Below are positions 8,607 to 14,843 of a stretch of DNA of 21,884 nt, one piece after another. Origin of the DNA: CAZFQD01 sp964520885 (lineage in GTDB: Bacteria; Bacillota; Clostridia; Oscillospirales; SIG519); NCBI GenBank assembly GCA_964520885.1, contig CAZFQD010000019.1, positions 1 to 21,884 on the forward strand, written 5' to 3'. A program made the translations under genes and the position numbers. How positions within the stretch are numbered: position 1 is the stretch's first letter; every line of letters begins with the position of its first letter. The notes beneath the pieces were generated by a model. That model saw only the letters and a list, made by a program, of their open reading frames with translations. It searched no databases and was not told where the DNA came from.

Positions 8607-9365
8607 ATGAATAAAAATGATATTGAAACCGAAAGCACAAACACTGTGCCAATAAAAGACGACTATTCTCATAGGAGAAGATCTAACCGAGATCTTGTTG
8701 ACAAGATTGTTCACTGGCTTGATAAAAATCGTGTTTCCTTTATTTGGATTATTACAAGTTTTGTTATGGGAATTGTTTTTATCGCTTTAACTATTTTTAC
8801 TGTTCTAACTGTTTCATCTAATGCTAATAAAACAAATGAATTAATTGCAGAGAACTTTAACCTTGAAACCAAGGTAAAAGAGTATAATAACAAAATATTT
8901 GTGGAAAATGATAAATATTTATCAGCAATGCTATTAAGGCTATTGCCTGAAGACCAGTTAGTTAGTTTAACAAAAAATAACTGGCTTTATAAGATTACAA
9001 TTAATGGCGAACCGGTTAAAGGACGCGAATTTGATATTTATTCTCCTAATCTTGAAATTGTATTTTCTGAAACCGAATTAGAAAGTGATAACACATTCCC
9101 AAAAGAAATTAATGCTAAGGGTTCTATTGCATCCGGTGAAAACAATGTAAGCTATAATGATTATATTTCAGTTACCGCAACAACTTCAAAATCCACTATT
9201 GAATCTAAAATTGAAGGTAATATTAAAAGTACTACCTATAAATTTACAAATCTTAATGTTGGAGAGATTACTTATGTTTTGTTAGATGCAGATTTAGCAA
9301 CTCGGTTAGGTTTGCCTGATAGAGACATATCAATATACTTCACACAAAATAGAGGAGGTAACTAA
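8607..9365 (+). CDS. Unknown single-pass membrane protein, paralogue A of a tandem pair
   Basis: A 252-residue protein I cannot assign to a family. A charged cytoplasmic N-terminus with an RRRSNR patch (23-28) precedes one membrane segment (about 43-68); a short coil-like stretch (75-100) and a predominantly beta-looking extracytoplasmic domain (about 104-247) follow. ATG 8607 is chosen because GAGGTG (8595-8600) lies 6 nt upstream; the frame extends to 8571 but that part overlaps the predicted -10 and lacks a ribosome binding site. The outer domain aligns with the next gene product: both have a leucine-rich start, a Trp (Trp126 here), an NG or NN turn, GS-x-x-(A/S)G-(E/D)N, then YKF-x5-VGE-x-I and an RLGL/RLDL ending. 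The last codons (RGGN) double as the ribosome binding site of paralogue B. The two probably form a surface complex; the role is unknown. Confidence 0.8.
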   Translation: MNKNDIETESTNTVPIKDDYSHRRRSNRDLVDKIVHWLDKNRVSFIWIITSFVMGIVFIALTIFTVLTVSSNANKTNELIAENFNLETKVKEYNNKIFVENDKYLSAMLLRLLPEDQLVSLTKNNWLYKITINGEPVKGREFDIYSPNLEIVFSETELESDNTFPKEINAKGSIASGENNVSYNDYISVTATTSKSTIESKIEGNIKSTTYKFTNLNVGEITYVLLDADLATRLGLPDRDISIYFTQNRGGN

Positions 9366-9367
9366 TA

Positions 9368-10042
9368 ATGATTAATAAACAAAAAGAATTATCTCCAAAA
9401 AAAGGCACTAAATTTAATGATTATAAGGTTTCTCCTATTTGGGCGGTTGTTACTATTGTTTTTACCCTTGCAATTTTGATAAACTCTGGAATATTAATTT
9501 ATAATTCAAGGATTTTAACAATTCAATCGGATTCAAATAAAATATTTAAAGAAGACCTGAAAAACAAAGAAAATATTTTTACTGTTGGTTTACAAGTTTC
9601 CAATGATGAATATTCTGAAAACTTTTTAAAATCAATTCTTTCAGATTCTAAATTAAGAGCATTAGCAAAAACTTTTTGGAGTTATGAATTCTTTGCAAAT
9701 AACAAAAAAATAACCTCATCAAATATTAATGTTAGCAAGGATAGTGTAGAGTTTTCATTAGTTCAAACGGAAAAGGAAAGAATATTGCCTTATAGCCTTC
9801 ATATCTTAGGCTCTTTAACTGCAGGAGATAATGCGGACAGATTTTATGAACATCCTATATTCCATTCAAATAGTAATTATACTTTAACTCCACCATTAGC
9901 AAATACTAACCCGGCAATAGCCATCTATAAATTTAAAGATACAATGGTTGGAGAAACTATTACAATTTCTCTCACTCCACCATTGCGTGAGAGATTAGAT
10001 TTAGTTAATACTCAAAATCAAATTAATGTTATAGTAAAGTAA
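9368..10042 (+). CDS. Unknown single-pass membrane protein, paralogue B of a tandem pair
   Basis: A 224-residue protein of unknown family. It has a Lys-rich N-terminus, one membrane segment (about 23-46), a linker, and an extracytoplasmic domain (about 80-224) related to that of the gene just upstream: conserved landmarks are FW at 103-104, GSLTAGDN at 148-155, and YKF followed by MVGETI and RERLDL at 187-212. The start follows the previous stop by only 2 nt, and GGAGGT (9354-9359), lying inside the previous gene, is 8 nt upstream, so translation is coupled and probably stoichiometric. No catalytic motif, lipobox or sorting signal is visible. The pair has its own promoter at 8552-8580 and ends at the hairpins beginning at 10062, so it forms a discrete two-gene unit. 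A shared fold with a sporulation or wall-assembly protein is possible but not shown. Confidence 0.8.
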   Translation: MINKQKELSPKKGTKFNDYKVSPIWAVVTIVFTLAILINSGILIYNSRILTIQSDSNKIFKEDLKNKENIFTVGLQVSNDEYSENFLKSILSDSKLRALAKTFWSYEFFANNKKITSSNINVSKDSVEFSLVQTEKERILPYSLHILGSLTAGDNADRFYEHPIFHSNSNYTLTPPLANTNPAIAIYKFKDTMVGETITISLTPPLRERLDLVNTQNQINVIVK

Positions 10043-10061
10043 ACTAATTAAAAGTTTTAGC

Positions 10062-10084
10062 CACTCAATAAATTGAGTGTTTTT
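10062..10084 (+). terminator. Rho-independent terminator after the membrane protein pair
   Basis: A CACTCAA / TTGAGTG stem of 7 bp with a 4-nt loop is followed at once by five T residues (10080-10084), 19 nt after the stop codon of the preceding gene. Confidence 0.65.
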
Positions 10085-10098
10085 GGTCAAAGACAAAC

Positions 10099-10131
10099 GA
10101 GGTATTGGAATTTTACGATTTCCAATACCTC
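10099..10131. repeat. Perfect 12-bp inverted repeat (possible second terminator)
   Basis: GAGGTATTGGAA (10099-10110) and TTCCAATACCTC (10120-10131) are perfect complements around a 9-nt loop. The following TAATTTTATT is a poor T-tract on the plus strand, so this may be a backup terminator, a protein-binding palindrome, or part of a small RNA lying between hairpins. Confidence 0.55.
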
Positions 10132-10167
10132 TAATTTTATTGTGTAAATATTCATCAACGCAAAAAT

Positions 10168-10192
10168 GGACTTTGTTTACAGTCCCTTTTTT
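10168..10192 (+). terminator. Weak hairpin with T6 tail
   Basis: A GGACT / AGTCC stem (5 bp, 8-nt loop) is followed by C and six T residues. The T-tract is good but the stem short. It is the third hairpin in the stretch 10062-10192, upstream of the permease promoter. Confidence 0.4.
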
Positions 10193-10213
10193 ATAATTAT
10201 TCAATAATAAACA

Positions 10214-10242
10214 TTGCGTAAAGGATAAAAAAAGATTATACT
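10214..10242 (+). promoter_or_regulatory. Promoter of the AI-2E family permease gene
   Basis: TTGCGT (10214-10219) and TATACT (10237-10242) are separated by exactly 17 nt. The start of transcription would be near 10249, giving a leader of about 25 nt that holds the GGGAGG site for the gene at 10274. Confidence 0.65.
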
Positions 10243-10273
10243 ATAAGAAAATGGTATAAGGGAGGAAGAAAAA

Positions 10274-11347
10274 ATGTGGTTTGAACACAAGTTTTTTAAA
10301 GTTTCCACCGCAATTATATTGTCTCTTATTATTCTTATTTTATTAGGTAAGGTTGATTTTTTATTAGTTCCCTTTAATAGCCTAATGGCCGTTTTATTTT
10401 TTCCAATAGTTATATCTGGTTTGCTTTATTACCTATTGCGTCCTATAGTAAAATTTATTGAAATACTTAAGGTTCCAAAAACTATTGCAATCCTCATAGT
10501 ATATGTTTTTTTGATTGTAATAATATATTTTGTTGGTTCCTACGCTGGAAATTTAATTGTGAAACAAGTAAATGAATTAATTTCTTCTATTCCTTCCTTT
10601 TTTGAAACTGCAAAAAATATTGCTAATGACATAGTAAAAGATAAAAACCTCTCTTTTATTCCAATAGACAAGTTAGAACAGCAATTGCAAGGAATATCCA
10701 ATAATGCCGTTAATTTTTTGTTTGGAAATATTGTAAGTGGTATTTCTGCTGTTGGTGGCATTGCTGTTTTGTTGTTTATAGTTCCAATTATAGTTTTTTA
10801 CCTATTAAAAGACGATGAACTTATGCCAAAATTTATATTAAAATTTGTTCCAAAAGAATACAAAAAAAATGGAAAAGAAATAATTTCTGATATGGATACT
10901 ACCTTATCAACATATATTTTAGGTCAAGCAATTTTAGCTTTATCTTTAGGTGTAATAATGTATATAGGTTATTTAATTATTGGACTGAAATATGCACTTG
11001 TTTTGGCATTTTTTGCTCTGCTTACCTTTATGATTCCTTATTTAGGCTCAATAATTGGAGTATTGCCTGCACTACTTGTTGGGTTAGTCGCCAGTCCTTA
11101 TATGACTGTTAAAATACTAATTATTATGGCGGTTGCACAAATTATTGTAGGCAATTTTTTAACTCCAATTTTAATGGGAAGAAGATTAAGTATTCATCCA
11201 ATTACTTATATAGTTGTCCTGCTTGGTGCCGCTTCGCTATTTGGGTTTATTGGAATGTTAGTTGCTGTTCCGGTTTATGCAATATTAAAAGAACTTGGCA
11301 AAAACCTTTATGAAATATATTTATTAAGTAAAAAAACAAATAAATGA
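10274..11347 (+). CDS. AI-2E / PerM family permease
   Basis: A 357-residue polytopic membrane protein of the AI-2 exporter (UPF0118/PerM/YtvI) family. The arrangement is typical: three N-terminal membrane segments within the first 95 residues, an extracellular or periplasm-like amphipathic region (about 95-150), then five C-terminal segments. Family landmarks are FYLLKDDE (about 176-183), STYILGQ, PYLGSIIG (about 255-262) and the GRRLSIHPI stretch near 300, followed by the closing GMLVAVPVYAIL. Members export small molecules or ions, including sodium-proton exchange in some species; the substrate cannot be told from sequence. A strong GGGAGG site precedes the ATG. The gene is monocistronic, with its own promoter, and converges on guaB across a shared terminator. 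Confidence 0.88.
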   Translation: MWFEHKFFKVSTAIILSLIILILLGKVDFLLVPFNSLMAVLFFPIVISGLLYYLLRPIVKFIEILKVPKTIAILIVYVFLIVIIYFVGSYAGNLIVKQVNELISSIPSFFETAKNIANDIVKDKNLSFIPIDKLEQQLQGISNNAVNFLFGNIVSGISAVGGIAVLLFIVPIIVFYLLKDDELMPKFILKFVPKEYKKNGKEIISDMDTTLSTYILGQAILALSLGVIMYIGYLIIGLKYALVLAFFALLTFMIPYLGSIIGVLPALLVGLVASPYMTVKILIIMAVAQIIVGNFLTPILMGRRLSIHPITYIVVLLGAASLFGFIGMLVAVPVYAILKELGKNLYEIYLLSKKTNK

Positions 11348-11376
11348 TAATTAATTAAACAAATAATAATTTTTAT

Positions 11377-11412
11377 AAAAAAACGGCATAGACTGCACCT
11401 ATCCCCTGTGCC
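11377..11412 (-). terminator. Second hairpin with T7 tail downstream of guaB
   Basis: On the minus strand GGCACAG (11412-11406) and CTATGCC (11391-11385) pair with one mismatch around a 14-nt loop; one G and seven T residues follow (11383-11377). The segment is distinctly G-rich on the minus strand compared with its surroundings. It could be a tandem terminator for guaB, the end of a small RNA, or the remnant of a dispersed palindromic repeat. Confidence 0.45.
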
Positions 11413-11441
11413 CCTGATATCAAGCCTAATACTACTAAAAT

Positions 11442-11478
11442 AAGGAGTTGTCTTTCTGAAAGACAACTCCTTTGATTT
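11442..11478. terminator. Bidirectional terminator between the permease and guaB
   Basis: A perfect 14-bp stem (AAGGAGTTGTCTTT at 11442-11455 with its complement at 11459-11472) has a 3-nt loop. T-rich flanks exist on both strands (TTTGATTTT after it on plus; TTATTTTAG after it on minus), as expected for two convergent genes sharing one terminator. Confidence 0.85.
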
Positions 11479-11485
11479 TACAATT

Positions 11486-12958
11486 TTACGGGTTAATTGA
11501 ATAATTCGGTGCTTCTTTAGTAATATATATATCGTGTGGATGGCTTTCTTTAAGCCCTGCAAAAGTAATTTTAATAAATTTACCCTTTTGCTGAAGGTCA
11601 ATTATAGACTTTGTTCCACAATAACCCATACCTGATTTTAAACCACCTAACAATTGAAATACTGTGTCCGAAAGTGGTCCCTTATAAGGAACGCGTCCCT
11701 CAACGCCCTCTGGCACTAATTTTTTATTTTCCTCTTGGAAATATCGGTCTCTTGAGCCTCTAATCATAGCACCCATTGAGCCCATACCTCTATACACCTT
11801 AAATCGTCTACCTTCAAATATTTCACTTTCGCCTGGGCTTTCTTCACAACCTGCAAACAAAGAGCCTATCATAATAACATCAGCACCAGCGGCAATAGCC
11901 TTAACTATATCACCTGAATATTTTACTCCACCATCTGCAATAACTGGAATACCATACTTTAATGCTACACAAGCACAATCATAAATGGCAGAAATTTGAG
12001 GAACTCCAATACCTGCAACCACCCGTGTAGTGCAAATAGAACCAGGTCCCATTCCGACCTTTATAGCATCTGCTCCTGCTTCAATTAATTCCTTAGTTGC
12101 TGGGGCAGTAGCCACATTTCCTGCAATTAGTTGACAATTAGGATATGCTTTCTTAATTTTTACAATACAATCAATTATGCCTTGAGAATGACCGTGAGCA
12201 GAGTCAAGCACCAAAACATCTGCCCCTGACTCAATTAAAGCTCCCGCTCTTTCTAAAACATCGCTCGTAACTCCTATTGCTGCTCCGCATAAAAGTCTTC
12301 CAGTTAAATCTCTAGCTGAATTAGGGTATTCAATCGCCTTTTCAATGTCCTTAATAGTGATTAGTCCCTTTAAATTGCCTTTTTCATCTACAATAGGCAA
12401 CTTTTCAATTTTATGTTTACATAATATTTCCTGAGCTTGTTCGAGTGTTGTTCCAACTGAAGCTGTAATTAAATTTTCTTTTGTCATAACTGTTGAAATT
12501 TTTAAATTAAAATTTGTTAAAAATCTCAAATCACGATTTGTGAGAATTCCAACCAACTTGCCTTTTTCACAAATTGGAACACCGGATATTTTATATTTTG
12601 CCATTAATTCATTTGCATCATACACATAATGCTCAGGCGAAAGAAAAAACGGATTTAATATTACACCATTTTCGCTTCTTTTTACTTTGTCTACCTCTTC
12701 TGTTTGAACTGAAATGGGCATATTTTTATGAATAATTCCAATGCCGCCCTCTCTTGCCATAGCAATTGCCATTTTTGATTCAGTAACAGTATCCATAGCG
12801 GCAGTCATAAGGGGAACATTAAGTATTATGTTTTTAGTAATTTTTGTAGCAATATTAATATCTTTTGGAAGAATATCGGATTTTTCCGGAATTAACAATA
12901 CATCATCAAAAGTTAACCCTTCCTTACAAAATTTCTCAGACACGATATCATTAATCAT
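11486..12958 (-). CDS. guaB: Inosine-5'-monophosphate dehydrogenase
   Basis: A 490-residue cytoplasmic enzyme that oxidises IMP to XMP with NAD, the committed step of GMP synthesis. Numbered from the ATG at 12958: TIM barrel from residue 1, interrupted by a pair of CBS domains (about 95-215) that sense nucleotides; substrate-loop catalytic Cys309 in GPGSICTTR; the phosphate-binding GGV and GS loops (around 343 and 366); the mobile flap Arg405-Tyr406 in SRDRYFQ; and a C-terminal SHPHDI. The length fits the family. The frame stays open to 13051, but those extra 31 codons are translated palindrome and do not resemble any IMPDH N-terminus, whereas MINDIVSEKF leads straight into the conserved LTFDDVLLIP. 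AAAGGAATGGA precedes the ATG. The gene appears monocistronic with a long structured leader. Confidence 0.96.
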   Translation of the reverse strand: MINDIVSEKFCKEGLTFDDVLLIPEKSDILPKDINIATKITKNIILNVPLMTAAMDTVTESKMAIAMAREGGIGIIHKNMPISVQTEEVDKVKRSENGVILNPFFLSPEHYVYDANELMAKYKISGVPICEKGKLVGILTNRDLRFLTNFNLKISTVMTKENLITASVGTTLEQAQEILCKHKIEKLPIVDEKGNLKGLITIKDIEKAIEYPNSARDLTGRLLCGAAIGVTSDVLERAGALIESGADVLVLDSAHGHSQGIIDCIVKIKKAYPNCQLIAGNVATAPATKELIEAGADAIKVGMGPGSICTTRVVAGIGVPQISAIYDCACVALKYGIPVIADGGVKYSGDIVKAIAAGADVIMIGSLFAGCEESPGESEIFEGRRFKVYRGMGSMGAMIRGSRDRYFQEENKKLVPEGVEGRVPYKGPLSDTVFQLLGGLKSGMGYCGTKSIIDLQQKGKFIKITFAGLKESHPHDIYITKEAPNYSINP

Positions 12959-12990
12959 ATTAAAATTCCATTCCTTTCTTTGAGGCACAA

Positions 12991-13120
12991 AGTTTGGAGG
13001 AAAGAAGTAGTGCAGAGCAAGGCGTAAAGCGATAAAATATCCGTGCCGCATATTCTTTATATGCTAACGGAGATTTTTAAGCCGACAACGAAGCTATGTG
13101 CTACTTATTTCATTCAAACT
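12991..13120. repeat. 130-bp imperfect palindrome in the guaB leader
   Basis: The two halves of this segment are inverted copies of each other, centred on the perfect GCATAT-TCTTT-ATATGC hairpin (13048-13064). By hand alignment the outer 28 bases match at 22 positions (both begin AGTTTG and share AAGTAG), the inner 20 or so match well (both contain AAAATNTCCGT), and a middle block of about 19 bases does not pair. The segment is richer in GC than its flanks. It may be an ERIC- or MITE-like mobile palindrome, or a purpose-built leader structure. It lies wholly between the predicted guaB promoter and its start codon. Confidence 0.7.
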
Positions 13121-13128
13121 AAATCTCC
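13069..13128 (-). promoter_or_regulatory. Competing stem in the guaB leader
   Basis: GGAGATTT on the plus strand (13069-13076) and AAATCTCC (13121-13128) form an 8-bp inverted repeat enclosing 44 nt. The 13069-13076 arm is also used in the long palindrome, so the two structures exclude each other in RNA. No known riboswitch consensus, including the purine aptamer, was recognised. Confidence 0.4.
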
Positions 13129-13152
13129 CCTTATCTTTTTACTATTTTTATT

Positions 13153-13181
13153 ATTTTACATCTAATAACAAATAATATCAA
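13153..13181 (-). promoter_or_regulatory. Promoter of guaB
   Basis: On the minus strand TTGATA (-35, 13176-13181) and TAAAAT (-10, 13153-13158) lie 17 nt apart. Transcription from about 13146 would give a leader of nearly 190 nt, containing the palindrome. Confidence 0.6.
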
Positions 13182-13250
13182 GTAAATATTTCAAATTTGA
13201 TTAAATTTTAATTAAATTATTAAAGTTTAGTGAACTTAAAGCCAATTTTA

Positions 13251-13259
13251 TGATATAAT
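13251..13259 (+). promoter_or_regulatory. Extended -10 promoter of the hemolysin III-rsmI unit
   Basis: TGATATAAT is a perfect extended -10 (TGnTATAAT). No convincing -35 stands 17 nt upstream (TGAACT). The leader to ATG 13316 would be about 50 nt. It is divergent from the guaB promoter roughly 70 bp away. Confidence 0.6.
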
Positions 13260-13315
13260 TAAACATAAAATAAATTGATAATAGCACATTGTAAATTAAA
13301 GGAATGAACTTTATT

Positions 13316-13966
13316 ATGAAGAAAAAGATTGCCTACAAGTCAACATTTGGCGAAGAGGTTGGAAATTCAATATCTCACGGAGTAATTGCATTTATTTGTT
13401 TGTTGCTTATTCCTTTTTCAGCAGTTCTAAGTTATTCAAAAGGCAACATTGTGGACAGTATTGGAATTAGCATTTTTGTTATATCAATATTTTTAATGTT
13501 TTTAGCTTCTACCCTCTATCATTCAATGAAAGAAGAAACTAAACACAAATATATTTTCAGAATTTTAGACCATATTTTTATTTATGTTGCAATAGCAGGT
13601 AGTTACACACCAATCGCACTTTCGGTTATTAAGGGTTGGCAAGCAATAATTATTATAGTAGTGCAATGGAGTATGGTGATTTTTGGAATACTCAACAAAT
13701 GTTTAACAAAAAAAACAATACCTAAAGTTAGTCTTACCATATATTTAGTTATGGGCTGGACATTAATATTGTTTTTCCCAATGTTTATTGCAAAAGCAAA
13801 TTTTGTGCTACTTATTTTAATTGCCTTAGGAGGTCTTTTTTACTCAGGCGGAGCCTTCTTTTATGCTTTAAAGGGTTTTAAATATCATCATATGGTTTGG
13901 CATTTGTTTGTAAATTTCGGTGCTATATCTCACTTTATTGGGTTAGTTTTTTTCTTAAAAGGCTAA
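13316..13966 (+). CDS. Hemolysin III / TrhA family membrane protein
   Basis: A 216-residue protein with seven predicted membrane segments, of the HlyIII/YqfA/TrhA branch of the PAQR superfamily. The family's metal-site residues are visible: Glu in the opening EEVGNSISH, His21, the SxxxH-like STLYH (His69), DH (Asp85, His86) and the C-terminal H-x3-H (His192, His196) with His206. Members influence membrane lipid fluidity or act as putative hydrolases; the name hemolysin is historical and gives no evidence of toxicity. I chose ATG 13316 because AAAGGA lies directly against the earlier ATG at 13304 and so can only serve the later one (spacing about 12, rather long). It is followed after 31 nt by rsmI and probably shares its transcript. 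Confidence 0.9.
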   Translation: MKKKIAYKSTFGEEVGNSISHGVIAFICLLLIPFSAVLSYSKGNIVDSIGISIFVISIFLMFLASTLYHSMKEETKHKYIFRILDHIFIYVAIAGSYTPIALSVIKGWQAIIIIVVQWSMVIFGILNKCLTKKTIPKVSLTIYLVMGWTLILFFPMFIAKANFVLLILIALGGLFYSGGAFFYALKGFKYHHMVWHLFVNFGAISHFIGLVFFLKG

Positions 13967-13997
13967 TACATTCTTTAACTGGAAGGATTTGATTTTT

Positions 13998-14831
13998 TTG
14001 AATAAACTGTTACTTTATTTAGTTGCAACTCCACTTGGAAATTTAGGCGATATTTCAAAAAGAGCCATTGATACTCTTGCAATGGTTGATTTTATTGTGG
14101 CTGAGGACACAAGAAAATCTATAAAGTTACTTAACCATTTTAATATAAAAAAACCTCTTATTAGCTACTATGAGCATAACAAAAGGGAAAGAGGCGAAGA
14201 AATTGTAAAAAAGCTATTAGATGGGCAAACCTGTGCATTAATAACTGATGCTGGAATGCCGGCAATTTCTGACCCGGGACAAGATTTAGTTGCCTTATGT
14301 ATAGAAAAAGATATTCCTTATACGGTTATTCCTGGACCTTGTGCCGCTGTTTGTGCTTTGGCAGTATCGGGACTACCGACGGGAAGATTTTGCTTTGAAG
14401 GTTTTTTATCTATTTCAAAAAAGTCCAGAAATGAGCATTTAAACGCAATAAAAAATGAGCAGAGAACACTTATTTTTTATGAAGCACCACATAAAATAAA
14501 AAATACTTTAAAAGATTTATTAAGTGTATTGGGAGATAGAAAAATAACAATAGTGAGAGAACTAACAAAAATATATGAGGAAATTTTGCCAATTACATTA
14601 AAACAAGCAATAGAAATCTATAACGAAAAAGAGCCAAAGGGAGAATTTGTTTTAGTAATTGAGGGAGCAAAAGAAGTTTTAGAGCAAAAGCCTACTGAGC
14701 AAAACATAAAAGAACTTTTTGAAAAGTTAACAAAAGAAGGTGCACCAAAAAGCCAAGCAATAAAAGAAATTGCAAGCAATTTGGGGCTTAGAAAAAACGA
14801 GGTTTATTCGCTTATAATTAATAAAGAATAA
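13998..14831 (+). CDS. rsmI: 16S rRNA (cytidine-1402-2'-O)-methyltransferase
   Basis: A 277-residue SAM-dependent enzyme of the tetrapyrrole-methylase fold that methylates the ribose of C1402 in the ribosomal P site. Motifs, numbered from the chosen TTG: VATPLGNLGDIS (9-20), AEDTR (35-39), YYEHN (about 57-61), DAGMPAISDPG (84-94) and IPGP (111-114), followed by a C-terminal helical domain ending in SQAIKEIASNLGLRKNEVY. The start is uncommon: there is no in-frame ATG near. TTG at 13998 lies 10 nt after AAGGA (13983-13987); the earlier TTG at 13989 is only 1-2 nt from it and is unlikely. The gene converges on the RCC1-dockerin gene with only 12 bp between the stop codons; a weak 7-bp AT hairpin (AAACATA/TATGTTT) spans that junction. 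Confidence 0.93.
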   Translation: MNKLLLYLVATPLGNLGDISKRAIDTLAMVDFIVAEDTRKSIKLLNHFNIKKPLISYYEHNKRERGEEIVKKLLDGQTCALITDAGMPAISDPGQDLVALCIEKDIPYTVIPGPCAAVCALAVSGLPTGRFCFEGFLSISKKSRNEHLNAIKNEQRTLIFYEAPHKIKNTLKDLLSVLGDRKITIVRELTKIYEEILPITLKQAIEIYNEKEPKGEFVLVIEGAKEVLEQKPTEQNIKELFEKLTKEGAPKSQAIKEIASNLGLRKNEVYSLIINKE

Positions 14832-14843
14832 ACAAAACATATT

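Noticed and set aside
10001..10204. 67-codon minus-strand frame behind the membrane protein pair
   Set aside because: It runs through two hairpins and the end of paralogue B, and the product resembles nothing I know.
11308..11601. 97-codon minus-strand frame between the permease and guaB
   Set aside because: It overlaps the end of guaB in another frame, crosses a strong terminator, and has no ribosome binding site.
12959..13051. N-terminal extension of guaB (31 codons from an ATG at 13051)
   Set aside because: It is read through one arm of the palindrome, has no resemblance to IMP dehydrogenases, and a proper start with the conserved N-terminus lies at 12958.
13069..13128. Purine riboswitch in the guaB leader
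   Set aside because: I could not find the conserved core sequences of the purine aptamer in the leader, only unmatched stems.
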